DNA of 64,000 nucleotides from Peronospora farinosa (GCA_947646735.1 CANTFK010000055.1:1-64000); one strand, 5' to 3'. Positions 33,042 to 43,976 are shown, numbered from the stretch's first letter. Program-made: numbers and translations. Notes: generated by a model from the letters alone, not told the origin.

Positions 33042-33654
33042 AACTTCCCAATTCGAGCCTTCGAGCAACAACGGCCAAGAGACGAAGACCTTCAAAGAGC
33101 CGGTCAACCGGCCCCCTCCGACCAGGGCGGGAAGTCCCTCCAACGGGAGGCCCAGGATAAGAGGGGGGAGGTTTTCCCTCTGCTGCGTGCGCTATGGGGG
33201 GCAAGCGCAGCGTGCGAACCGTAAGGGGAGCACCAACCCTGTTACCCCCGGGGGGAGAGGATCGATGACCGCGGTTATCATTCCCTCTTTCCCCAATAGT
33301 TCCTGCTATTCTACGTCAGCCTTCAAGCCGCCGATTCGATCGCCGAGCGCGAATCTCGGTCCCACGAAGTGAACTTGCCAAGAACGTGAATTGATCGGCC
33401 CCGTCCAGGTGCATCAGCGGTCGATCGGGACTGATCGGTGTGGTGCCCGGCGCTTGTTGCGATCATTGAGCCACTGTTTACACCTCGGGCTGGATACCCG
33501 ATTCCACGTGCCCTTTTCGGAGTGTCCCCCGTGACGCCCGACGTATAGAGCCAGCAGATTGAGCCAGCGAGGCGAAGAATGACGAAGTCCTGGTAGAAGC
33601 ACTCCAGACATCTTACCAATCCTTAATGTTTGAAATAGACGGTCTGTTCTTCTC
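33042..33654. mobile_element. GC-rich insert of unknown origin in the Helitron array
   Basis: This block of about 613 bp is clearly richer in G and C than its surroundings and is flanked on both sides by the same 16 bp (TACTTTACTGTCCGTC at 33026-33041 and 33655-33670). That could be a target-site duplication of a retroposed sequence, or two Helitron 5' regions around a captured fragment. Short ORFs are open on both strands, with no family recognised. Confidence 0.5.
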
Positions 33655-33660
33655 TACTTT

Positions 33661-33667
33661 ACTGTCC

Positions 33668-33747
<80 letters not shown>

Positions 33748-33765
33748 GACGTCTGTCTGTCCGTT
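33661..33765 (+). repeat. (CTGT)n microsatellite
   Basis: About twenty uninterrupted CTGT units after the first CTGTCCGT, then one break (GACGT) and a few more. It expands the short CTGTCCGTC repeat found behind each Helitron 5' end. Confidence 0.95.
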
Positions 33766-34960
33766 TGATCCTTTTCCGGCATTCGGATTGGCTAAATTCT
33801 GTTTTTTTTTCAATTTAGGATTGGCTAATTATGCATTTTGGCTGATTTTGCATTGGCAGAGTTTGCATGTTGCACTATTACTACATGTGCAGATATCCAT
33901 AGCAGAGAATTAATGTGTCGTGCTTCTGTCTATAACATTAATGTACGAAACGATGGCACACATAAATGTTCATATGCATCATTGTAATATCAAACGCAGC
34001 TTTTTATGATAATAAATGAGACACATTCTTAAATTTTTTATTAAATCTTGGGCTCAGTCCTCAAATGCCCAGTCCTCAAATATACTTTATACCTTGGCAT
34101 TGGCAAAATCAAGCGTTGTCATCAGGTTGTACTGGAATCAATTATATGACTCATATGTATTGTGTCATACTTATTTAGATTCCTAGATCAACCAGATGTT
34201 GTAAAGTAAAAAGATGGGTACGATGTCAAAAGCAGGCTTCGTGCACCGTGTCCGTCGAAACGAAGAGGTAAAAGTTGACCTTTAAATCGACAGGTACACT
34301 TTGCTCTTCTTACACATTGGCTATCAACTATATCAATTTACATGAGTAAACTGGATACATAACAAGGTAAAATGGTGGGCCAATATGCTATTAGCGTAAA
34401 ATTTGCGCACCCATATGTCAGAACGACGGACTAAGATCCTAAGATCCTAGACCTTAGTATCAAAAGCTGCATATAATCTGAAAGTAGCATGATAAAAGCT
34501 GATTGACACACCAACATTCGGTCCTTTCCATTTGATTTATTTTATATGTATGGTCCGCTCGGACCTTTCCGTCGCAACGTCGGATGAACACAATTACTTA
34601 TTTGCATTAACGTAAGCAGATTTCCATCACTTGCATTTTTAATTAGTAATATGTATCAGGTATAGCAATAAATTTCGTCGGACATCCATTTATAGAAATG
34701 GGTATCATGACTAGAATTTGTTTAGTAATGTCCATTAGTCCATCATGCTATATCATGCTATATAATTAAATGGAAAATGCACGAAACGATGGGTACACAT
34801 TAAGTTTCATACCCATCACTATAACCTTAGCCGACCCGATTTTTTAAGTAAATGATGCATATACATACTATTTCGCACTGTCGGAACGACCGGTGAATGC
34901 CCTAACGAAACGCTGCGTTTAAGCTGCCCATATACTACTAGCGCTGGCCGTATTACTGGT

Positions 34961-36238
34961 GTGACAGAATGGGGACAACAAGTCTTGTACAGGGTAAAAC
35001 TCAGAGCCTTTAGTGCTTGGAATGCCACCACACAATCTATGGGCTGCCTAATTGAGGAATGTGACGATACGACAGGGACTCCGTACCACACATTTTGGGC
35101 CTGCTCTGGAGAACGCAGACGTTGGCGTGTATTTACAGAGCCATGGCAAGCACTGGGGTTCTGCGAGACATTGCCTGGCCCGGAAAAGATACTTGGTTTG
35201 TTGGAAGTTGCGGTTCCTGTGGCGGTATGGAAAAGAGGAGACGCGATGTGTAACGGGGTTACACGACGGTTGTAGCGTCTTTCCGAGAGTTTACGCTTAA
35301 ACTCTCCTTTCTATTGCATATTATGCATTATTATACTTCTCTTTAGAGAGGTATTACGTATGAGCGTTATAATACGGTATTCGGTAATACCGTATCTTAT
35401 CGATTGGGATTCGATAAATCACTAACGCTGTATTAAGTACATATACACAGATGTTTAGGCGATACGTCGTCCAATAGCAAAGTCTGCATATAATAATTAC
35501 TATTATAGTAATTATTCTAGTGTAGTGTACTTAGAGTAGGACTATTCATAAAATCTTAAAGCATAAATATAATCAGTTCTCCTTTTGAGCTTAAGATCGC
35601 AAGTCGTTCTGACTTGTTCTCTTGTGCACTTCGTGCGTTGGTTCTCTGAACCCCTAAGCTTCTAGCTTGTTCTTGCACTCTGTGCGTTGGTTCTCTGAAC
35701 CTTAAGCATATTGCTTGATTGATTAAAAGTCTCTTTCCTAGTTCCTTAGAACAGGGTGACTTTAAGTCGTTTAATTAGTTCCTCAGAACTAAGTGGCTTT
35801 TAGCCTTCACTCTATTTAGTTCTCTAGAACTAAGAGGCTTCCAGCCGAAAGTCTTCCTCTGGCTAAAGAGCTGTGTAGCTCCGCTACACGATGTTTGCAG
35901 CGTTACCACTTGGTCACAGTGAGAGCGTGCTAGTGGAGCTATTTGATGCGATCCAGGCCTTTTGGAAACTTGGAGCGATTACAACTCTACAGATCATTTG
36001 GCGGCGACGTTGTTCATATCGGGATCCAGACCAGGACAAATCCATTTTCAAAATGGCTGCAATCCTAAAAATGCGCTTACTATCGGCTTACCTAACTCTG
36101 CTCAGAATTGAGTCAGAGGCGGAACCTGCGGTGAAAGCGGCATACGCGTTCTGCCATGACTTGTTAACGCAACCTGGGGATACATGGCCAGGATATACAA
36201 GTTTACTTACCAGCTGCCCTGCACTCATTCTATTTTAA
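34961..36238 (+). pseudogene. LINE ORF2 C-terminal part, split by a solo LTR
   Basis: The frame from about 34946 reads a zinc-knuckle-like region to 35248 (ending WKRGDAM). After the solo LTR and its duplicated CGATG the same frame continues from 35894 (FAALPLGHSESVLVELFDAI) to a stop at 36238. The two halves join without frame change if one CGATG and the LTR are ignored. This shows that the LTR landed in an open reading frame. Confidence 0.8.
35249..35888 (+). mobile_element. Solo LTR A with 5-bp target-site duplication
   Basis: The 640-bp LTR begins TGTAACGGGGTTACAC and ends GTAGCTCCGCTACA, flanked by CGATG at 35244-35248 and 35889-35893. It is nearly identical to solo LTR C (reverse strand, 54812-55453). 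It holds many short imperfect palindromes (GGTTCTCTGAACC, AGTTCTCTAGAACT) and a duplicated block around GCGTTGGTTCTCTGAACC. No internal retroelement sequence is attached. Confidence 0.93.
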
Positions 36239-36926
36239 TGGTGGATCGCGAGGGAATCCTGGACCAGGTGAGGCAGGTTCGGTGCTAGTACGCATCGGGG
36301 GCAGCTCGTCGCTCCATGAAACTATTTGGATGGCGAGTGTGCCATATCGCAATTCGGTGACTCACAATGTAGCGGAGTATCACGGACTCCTGAATGGATT
36401 ACGCTATATGCAGCGTAACCATATACGACATATTCATGTGGTCGGCAACAGTCTACTCATTCTCACCCAACTCAGGCACAGGAGAGTGCCGAAAACGCGA
36501 CATTTACAGGGGATGTACATGCAATGCCAAATGCATGCTGATCAAATAGGGGTCATATCGTGGACCCACCACATACGGCAATACAATTGTATGGCCGACA
36601 GACTCGCGCATCAAGCTATGAACGCGGGCAAGAGTATACAACTCTTCCAGAATGATATCAAGGTAGAAGGCGTACCATGGTCGGAAGTGGCTACTCACCT
36701 ACAGGGTGATGTGGACCACTGGGTCGGTCACGAACTGGATAGGTGCAGCGTAGGCAGGCAGCACAACAACGACGGCCCGCCTGATGGCGGGTATTTTGCC
36801 GGCGCCCATAGGGCAGCGGGCACACCTACTAGCGATATAGGAGCACTGGTAGGTAGGCTTTCTCGGCCACTAGTCACGACTAAAAGGCTGTATCGACCCT
36901 CATATAAAAAAAATATATACTACTAG
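36225..36926 (+). pseudogene. LINE RNase H domain with two catalytic Asp changed to Asn
   Basis: The text FYFNGGSRGNPGPGEAGSVL, then NVAEYHGLLNGL, VVGNSLLI and CMADRLAHQAM lines up with type-I RNase H of the kind carried by LINEs. Of the four catalytic positions the Glu and the last Asp are kept, but the first Asp (DGGS) and the third (GDS) are both Asn, each a G-to-A change (AAT, AAC). The domain is one frame away from the upstream ORF. Confidence 0.8.
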
Positions 36927-37754
36927 CGTAATTTTGCACGCATGTCCAACGGATGAACTCTCAAGCAAATCACTGCGCTTAAGATGCCTATATAATCGAA
37001 TATGCACCGTCAGAACGACAAATAAACATCCTAGCAGATTGTTGCGCATAAAAAGCCTGCATATACAACTTTGTACCGTTGGAACGACGGGTGATCAAAT
37101 GAAACCATTGCGTACGACGAGTACTATTGACCTATATCTATACCCTGAGTCAATTCAATTATCTAACGTATGTTAATGGGTTTACAGGTCAAAAGGCAGA
37201 CCATGTTCGTCGAAACGACGGGTGAACACCTTAACTTTTGAAACGACAGGTATACATTGACCTTTATACACATTACCTTTATAAATAATTAATTACCTAA
37301 GTCAATATACGGTCAGCGTCAAATTTGTGCACCTATCGGTCGAAACGATGGAAACACCCCTATATATGTATTATTAGCATTAAACCATGTCCGTCGGAAC
37401 GACGGGTACACACCCTAGCAAATCGCTGCGTTTAACATGCCAATATATTATACTTTGCACCATCCGAACGACGGGTGAACAACATAAACGGGGTGGGTCA
37501 ATGAAAATATGATGCAGTCATCCATCTATTCATCAGGTTTCAGGCATTATCTAAATGTAAATGACTATCTGTTAACGCGTTACACAAATTCGCTTATGTG
37601 TATTCGGCGGAGCGACGGGTTTACATTGGCCTGATTGCACATTGACTTCAATCCCTATTAAATTCCTAATTCAAACTGATATTCTAAGCAAAGTAATTGA
37701 CCAGTATACATGTACTGTAGGGGTATCCGTCGGAACGACGGGTAAATACCCTCG

Positions 37755-38532
37755 TATTGATATATCAAACACAGCATATAATTAAATTATGAGACAAGGC
37801 ATATGCTTTTTATACGTTTTATAATACAGGCTTAGTGCTATAATAATACACTAAAAATGGCAAAAGCAAGTATTGTCATCAGATTGAATTGAAATCATTT
37901 ACAATAAGCGAAGTTACCCATATGTATTGTATCATACATATTAGAGTCAACCAGATTATTAAAAGTAAAGAGATAGGAGGTACGAATTTCAAATAGCGGA
38001 CTTCACCCACCGTGTCCAAAGAAACGACGGGTAAACACCCTACCAAACCGCTGCGATTTTTAAGATGCCTATACATATTACTTCGCACCGTTGCAACGAT
38101 GTATACACACCCTAATTGGCTGCAGATATCGTTTTACTAGCACTAATAAAGCACACAGATCTCCGTTCAAGATCTTAGCATCAAAAAGCGGTTTAACTTA
38201 CATTCATTTCTTAAATATACTTGAATCTACATTTATGGTTTGCTCGCACCTTTCCGTCGGAACGACAGGCTCACCGACCAGAACACATTTACCTTTGAAA
38301 CGACAGGTACCCCATTGACCTTCATACACACTGTTTCTACTTATCAGTTTACCTAAGGTAGCTAGATTTTTTCAAGCAAAATGATAATCCAATATATTAT
38401 CAGCGTAGACTTTGCGCACCATACCCGTCGTAAAGACGGTTGAACACCCTATTAACTCGCTTCGTTTTCTAAAGATTTCTACAGTATATATATTACTGTT
38501 CGCACCGTCGGAACGACGGGTGAGCACCCTAG
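37755..38532 (+). repeat. Helitron copy D and 3' terminus
   Basis: It joins copy C at CCCTCG then TATTGATATATCAAACACAGC, so it lacks its own 5' end. It has about seven hairpin variants. The last, CCGTCGGAACGACGG at 38505-38519, is followed by GTGAGCACCCTAG and a host T, the terminus of the whole array. Confidence 0.65.
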
Positions 38533-39897
38533 TATATATATATATATAAAGCTCGCACGTAGGGATAAGCTTCTAAAAAGACGCGTATCTGATCTTTATA
38601 TTTGACCAATCAGTCATTAGATTAATATTTAGTAAACTTCCATTGAATATAAGTCTCTCTTGAATTTACTTACTATCGCCCACTGCGCACGAGAAGCTCG
38701 ATAAGCTTCTACGTGACGTAAGTGAGGTACCTCTTCGTTGTTCGTTGCGCGGACCGCTTTAAACGGCCGCCAACAGTTTGGCTCGGCGCTTTGAGCGACC
38801 GATTAACGCAACCACCACCGCACGCGGAGGTAAGACGGTTTAACCGCTTCCTCGCGCTGCTTGAAGGTGTGCCCGCGTAGTACGTGGCAACTTCTTTACG
38901 AAGCACCCGTCTACACGCCATGAGATTGACTTGGTTCCTGGAACCACATACTGCGTAACATGGACATGGTATTTACCCAAAGAACAGTGTGACGTCATTG
39001 ACGAGTTTTTTTCGTGCAAAGCACGCGGCGGGTATGGTGCGCGAGAGCAAATCTCCGCTCTCGACACCCACTTTCTGTGTCAAGTAACTCAATGGTAAGT
39101 GGCGTATTGTTCATGCTTATAATAAACTCAATGCAGCCACTATACCTGCACAGACGCCAACACCTAAAAAGGATGCTCTATAGAACAATATGGTCGGTTG
39201 CACCATGTACAGTGCGCTCGACTTCGTCGATGATTATTACCAATTGCTCATACGAGCTAGCGATGTTCAGCTCACTGCGGTTAGTACTCCGAGCGGTATG
39301 CTCTGGGAGTGGTTGGTGATGGCCCAGGGGCTGTCAAATGCTCCGGCTACATTGAAACGGCTGGTAACGCAATTATTTCGACCCCATCGAAATTATGCAC
39401 AGACGTACTTTGATGACATTTTTGCCCATAGTCGTGCTGAACATGGGCGGTCGGATACCGAGAACCATTTGTTCATTTTCGAGCGGTACTCGAGTGCATG
39501 CGCACTCATAAGCTACGTGCTAATGCACGTAAGTGCATCTATGGTGACGAAGAAATTCCCTTTTTAGGGTGCTTCATTAGGAAGCGAGACCTTAGAGCGG
39601 ATCCTCTTAAGGTCAAAGCCATAGTCTAGAGGCCCGTTTCACAGTCTCAGAAGGACTTGCGTAAGTGGCTTGGCCTTGCCAATTACTTGCATAAGTACAG
39701 TGGAAATTACGCTGATATGGCTCGGCCATTATCCAATTTCCTAAAAAAGGATGTGGAATGGTGTTGTCATGCCGAACTCGAGGACGCTTTTCAAGCGGTA
39801 AAGGAAAACCTTCTTCGTGCTCCCACTTTGGCTTTGCCAGACCCTGACCGACCGTTTAGCGTCGTATGTGACGCGTCAAATTATGCCATTGGCAGTT
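38533..39897 (+). pseudogene. Ty3/Gypsy pol fragment, copy 1 (reverse transcriptase)
   Basis: After a TA run the Gypsy leader resumes (GCTCGCAC..., homologous to 48657 onward). The reverse transcriptase is readable with stops: GCTMYSALDFVDDYYQLLI, VMAQGLSNAPATLKRLVTQ and the catalytic YFDD (TYFDDIF), then KWLGLANYLHKY and the start of RNase H (FSVVCDASNYAIGS). It breaks off at 39897, where an unrelated repeat begins. It aligns without gaps to 48800-50005, offset by 10,108 bp, and shares its stop codons. Confidence 0.85.
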
Positions 39898-40392
39898 GTG
39901 TCGGAGTGGATTCTCAAACGACGTGAGAGAACCACAAACACACACAGCGCCGGAATGCCGACTTACGGAGGTGGTACCCCGATACCGTGTCGCGTCAACC
40001 TTGGGTATCACTTTGTTTATTCGTCGGCTTGGCTGGTCTTGCTCCTCGTTAGACGCAGAAGACTTCAAGACTTGGTCTTGTATGGAGGGACTTGGGGGCC
40101 ACGAGTGGATATGCTTCACTCGGGCCCAGGTTTTCTTGAACTCAATCGACTGGGTCGAGAGCAGTGCATCTGGTACTATGTAACCTTTCGGTGGCTAACA
40201 GTTTCTTGGTCATTCGACCCCTCTTCTTGTTCCCCGTAGGGAAACCGCTTCCTATAGCGGGTCTTGAATGGGTACGAACCCACAGGCCAAAATACTTCCT
40301 GGGGTTCGTTCGAGCTTGAATCTTACCACACGTCTGTCTTCAACGGGGGGGGCAAAATAAACCCCTTCCCTGGAGCAGGTGGGTAGATCAAA
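39898..40392 (+). repeat. Left inverted repeat (LTR-like) of the 8.4 kb Gypsy element
   Basis: Shared blocks in this orientation include GGAGTGGATTCTCAAA, CGAGTGGATATGCTTCACTC, AAACCGCTTCC then TATAGCGGGTCTTG, CACAGGCCAAAAT and CTGTCTTCAACGGGGGG. The same text appears reversed at 47773-48284. Confidence 0.85.
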
Positions 40393-40471
40393 CAAGCTCG
40401 CACTTGAGTCTTGACACTAACTTGACACCTCAGGCCAACTATCCTGAGGTTCAACTTGCGTTGCTTGAGCC

Positions 40472-40532
40472 GTCACCTCACCTGACGTCGGTGGGCCAAA
40501 AGGTATCCTGCCCGGAATAGGTGAGGTGACGG
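40472..40532. repeat. Inverted repeat GTCACCTCACC ... GGTGAGGTGAC
   Basis: Eleven-bp arms with a spacer of about 40 nt, lying just inside the left inverted repeat, near where a primer-binding or packaging region would be expected. Confidence 0.7.
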
Positions 40533-40732
40533 AGAAGCTTGAAGAAAGTGCTTGGAGCTGCCACGTGAAATGCAAGTTCGAGTGTATTATTTTTCTTATA
40601 CATTGTATGCTTTTTCTTGCCTAACCCTGACCCTTTGATCTGGATAGTGCCACGTCTCGGAGGAAGGACTGGCTCCTTGGTACCTGTACTTTCTGTAATC
40701 TTCGATATTCTGTGTACCGATTCTGCACCCTC

Positions 40733-41412
40733 GGACATTGGGCCCTGTACCCCTGGGCTCCGGGCATCTGTGCCTCTATACCCTGGGCCCTGTATTCTGG
40801 GCCTCGGTATCCTGAGCCCTGTACCCTGTATCCTGGGCCTCGGTACCCCGGTACCCTGTACCCTGCACCCTGGTCCCTAAAACCCTGGGCTCTTGTACCC
40901 TGTGCTCTTGGACCTTGGAGCCTGTACTGTCTCTGCACGTAGAAATACCTTGTACCTTCTTTGAACTTAGGACCTTGGACCACCTCGGGGCACTGGACCC
41001 TTCGAATCCTGGTGTGCGCCCGGTAGGGTAACCTTGTACCTTTGACCCTGGACGTTCGATATCCCTGTCTCCGATAGCTGGTACCCCTGTCCCTGGTGCC
41101 CTGTCCCTGGTGATTGGAAACCTTGCCCCTGGTAACTGAAAACCCTGTCCCTGGTGCCCTGTACCTGGTGACTGATACCCTTGTCCCCGGTTGCAAGAGC
41201 CCTGTCCCCGGTAACTGGTATCCCTGTCCCCGGTAAATGAAAACCCTGTCCCTGGTGACCAGTACTCCGGTCCCTGGTGACTGAAAACCCTGTCCCTGGT
41301 GACCCTCGATTAAACCTTGGGACCTTGCGAGGCCTGGGCCCTTGTAACCTGGGGCCCCTGTACCCTGGTACCCTGGGTCCTTGGTACCCTGGGCCCCGAT
41401 TCTCCTGGCACT
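40733..41412. repeat. Two GC-rich minisatellites (CCCTGTACCCTGGGCC and CCCTGTCCCTGGTGA types)
   Basis: The first array (to about 40910) and the last part (41340-41400) use units of about 10-17 bp around TACCCTGGGCCT. The middle part (41060-41310) uses CTGTCCCTGGTGACTGA-like units. The arrays leave long artefactual frames on both strands. They occupy the place of a gag leader or early gag. Confidence 0.85.
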
Positions 41413-41459
41413 TCACCACACCAGCGACCGGGCCCATCATCAGCGACCCCAAATACTAG

Positions 41460-41708
41460 ATGTGCTTATTGCGGTGCGGGTCCAAGAAACATTAAGATCT
41501 GAATTGCTGGAAACGATTGACCTGCGGCCGCTGTGGAAGGATGGGTCACCCGTCTGATCGCTGTCTGTTTGTGTGCCGAGGTTGTGGAGAGATTCACGAG
41601 ATTGGGAAGTGCCAGATGGAGGAGTTCTACAATTTGTTCCGTCAATGGTATAACCCGTCCAAGCATGCAGGGATGTTCCCGGAGAAACTCGAGAAGATGG
41701 CAAATTAG
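41460..41708 (+). pseudogene. Gypsy gag zinc knuckles
   Basis: CGRCGRMGHPSDRC is a CX2CX4HX4C knuckle, and CRGCGEIHEIGKC follows as a second, slightly altered one. A preceding CAYCGAGP stretch may be another. A stop at 41706-41708 ends the frame. Confidence 0.8.
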
Positions 41709-41770
41709 GACGCTCGCCAGGTTGGAATCTGGTACGAGCCGAGCGTTCTAATTGTTGCGCCTTTGCATAT

Positions 41771-42103
41771 GTGGAGAAACAGCCCAAGGAGGGGACGGGT
41801 ATCCCAGTTAAGATTGGAAATATATCGAAGATTGGAAATTACCCTGTGGTCCATGTTGCTTCTTTGAATGAGCCTAATAATTTTGTTCGAGAAAGTTCAG
41901 TAATGGAGTTGTACTTATTGCCAGGCGAGTCTAGGGGGTACTGGAAATACCACTTCCCTACCAAATGGTTCAGGCAAGCGAAAGCCTCTGGGAAGGTAAA
42001 CAAGGACCATGCAAATTTTTTGCTCGATACTGGTGCCGAGATATCAATTTTAAATATCGCCTTTGCTCGTAAGGTAGGCTGCCAAATTGATGAAAGTGAA
42101 TGA
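41771..42103 (+). pseudogene. Gypsy retropepsin (aspartic protease) domain
   Basis: FLLDTGAEISILN carries the D-T-G-A active-site motif of retroviral-type proteases, which work as dimers to process Gag-Pol. The frame closes at 42103; further protease and spacer text continues in other frames to about 42900. Confidence 0.82.
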
Positions 42104-43199
42104 AAAGAATGTATTGGTATTGGGGAAGCCGTATACACCACGGAGGGGCGCACTCGCATCAAGGTCACTCTGAATGGGAACTTGGTGTACATTTTTAAGG
42201 TGTGGGTAGGCCATATAGTAGGCCAAAATGCAATTTTGAGGATGGACTTCATGGTCCCCCCCACCAGCCGGTATCCGGTTAGACTTGGCCGACGGAACTT
42301 TCTGCCTTCCCGATGAAGTTCGAGTACAATTGACCGGGCGAAGGACGCTGTACAATACTCGAGTATTGGATGTAAAATTGGGTCGGTATGTACAGATATC
42401 CGTTGGAGGATGTACGGAAATGCCTCTCAAAAGGTCGATCTCAGAACAGTGGAAATTGTGGGTCACGAGAGGCGAACGATGGGTGACCACCTTGATCGAA
42501 GGGATAGGGCGTCGACCGATTTTGAAGATACCCAATGTCAGCCCTCGCCCCTTAACATTGCACGAAGATACCAAGATAGGTATGTGGTTGACCAGGAATC
42601 AAGTTCCGAGAACGCCAGGGTTTGTCTCGGTGGGCTCTCGAAGATATGCGAAATGGCTAAATCTGGCTTATGAATCTACCACTGACCAAGTCGACCATCA
42701 GGTCGACCCAACGGAAGAGGAAGAGGGGCCACTAGTGGAGAGACCAGAGTATAAGACTCCGTCACACATCTTACAGCGACTAGCGGCCCCAACCCCAATG
42801 ATGAATATGACACATCAACCGGTACCCGACAGAGTTAGAACAACCGTGCGAAGAGAAGGTGAATTGGCAGGAGGGGTCTATCCAGGAGCGGAGTGTAGCT
42901 AAGGAAGACCTACCTGCATTGATCACTACCAATAAGAAGGAAGCCAAACTGGTAGATTTGTTACAGGCAGATGACCAGGTGTGTTCTTTCGAAAGTGGGG
43001 AACTTTGGGCCGAGGACATAAGGCCAGGGTGGGCGGTCATACCGGAAGTGAAACCCTCATTCGAAGGCATATAGTTAAAAGATATACAGATTCCTGATCC
43101 AATCGGGAACACTCCTGAAGAGGTGGACCGGTTACGACAAATAATATGGAAGAAACGGCATCTGCTGATGGGCAAAGGTAACTCCTTACCCCCGGCCGC

Positions 43200-43931
43200 C
43201 AGAGGAGCGATATGCGATATCGATGTGGGGAACGCAAGACCGATCGCGCAACGCGTACGGAAGGTAGCCCTCGATTCAGAGAGAATCTAGCCGACCTGAT
43301 CAAGGGACTGTTATCAGCAAAGATCATTCAGCCTTCCACCTCGCCATGGTCCAGCCCAACTGTAATTATCGTGAAGAAGAATGGGGTCGATATTCGATTG
43401 GGTATCGACCATCGGTTGGTGAATGATCTCACCCAGCTTATGGTATACCCTATGCCGTTGGTTAGCGAATTACTGGAGGACTTGGATGGAGCTTTGTGGT
43501 ACTGTTCTCTTGACATGGAAAGTGGTTTTTGGATCGTCAGTATGACCGAAAGGGTGAGACTAATCTCAGCTTTCGTTACTCCACTGGGGTTATTTGAATG
43601 GCTTCGGATGCCTTTTGGGCTTAAGAATGCGCCTCAGATATACTTAAGGTTGTTGGATAATGCGTTATATGGATTCTTACGGATTTCGCCAGGGGCTGCC
43701 ACAGAGAAAATAGAGGATTTATTCGCAACAGGGGAACCAGATGCAAAATCGGGCCTCTCTATATTGGTTCGACGATCATACATTAACGATATACTTGTTC
43801 CGGCCGAATCGTGGAACTTATTATGTCAGAAAGTGGAGCGGCTGCTACACGTGTGTGACTATTGTAATTTGTCGGTCAGTGCCGTCAAGAGTACGTGGGG
43901 GTGTCGGAAGGTCGAGTATCTTGGACATTGA
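43200..43931 (+). pseudogene. Gypsy reverse transcriptase, catalytic Asp replaced
   Basis: Ty3-type RT motifs include STSPWSSPTVIIVKKNG, RLGIDHRLVNDLT, SLDMESGFW (motif A Asp kept) and LRMPFGLKNAPQIYLRLLD. The YxDD box reads YINDIL, with AAC where GAC is expected, so the first of the paired Asp is lost by a G-to-A change. The frame stops after VEYLGH. Confidence 0.88.
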
Positions 43932-43976
43932 GTTTCCAAGAAGGGACCAGAGGCCCACTCAAAAGACCTTCAGTCT

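Larger units (their letters stand above)
34930..36928 (+). mobile_element. 5'-truncated LINE with 14-bp target-site duplication
   Basis: ATATACTACTAGCG occurs exactly at 34930-34943 and 36915-36928. The body between (34944-36914) ends in an A-rich tail (ATAAAAAAAAT), as expected for target-primed reverse transcription. Coding sequence starts abruptly downstream of where the reverse transcriptase should be. It gives a Cys/His zinc-binding motif of the kind that follows LINE reverse transcriptases (CLIEECD, YHTFWAC, RRRW), a linker, and an RNase H domain. A 640-bp solo LTR lies inside it. The site of insertion is the Helitron hairpin array. Confidence 0.85.
33014..37754 (+). repeat. Helitron copy C, interrupted by a GC-rich insert and a LINE
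   Basis: It starts TCTATATAATAATAC. Its 5' part is interrupted by a GC-rich segment (33042-33654), then continues with a (CTGT)n array and the TTCCGGCATTCGG block. Its hairpin region (from about 34245) is interrupted by the LINE at 34944-36914. The stretch 37075-37754 is a diverged duplicate of 32297-33013 in copy B. Confidence 0.6.
30205..38532 (+). mobile_element. Helitron-like element: head-to-tail tandem array with repeated terminal hairpins
   Basis: The element begins with TC after a host A (TCTTCTGTATAATAAAAG) and ends ...GGGTGAGCACCCTAG before a host T, the ends expected of Helitrons, with a GC hairpin just inside the 3' CTAG. Two more 5' ends (TCTATATAATAAAAG at 30468, TCTATATAATAATAC at 33014) and repeated subterminal blocks (CCTTTTCCGGCATTCGG; ATATCAAACACAGC) show at least three partial copies in head-to-tail order. 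The 3' parts are packed with variants of CCGTCGGAACGACGGGT, roughly 40 in all. No Rep/helicase coding sequence is visible, so it is non-autonomous. It splits an older Gypsy element and itself contains a LINE. Confidence 0.7.

Noticed and set aside
40621..41452. Gly/Arg/Tyr-rich minus-strand ORFs resembling RGG proteins
   Set aside because: They are translations of GC-rich minisatellites, open on both strands, with no unique sequence.
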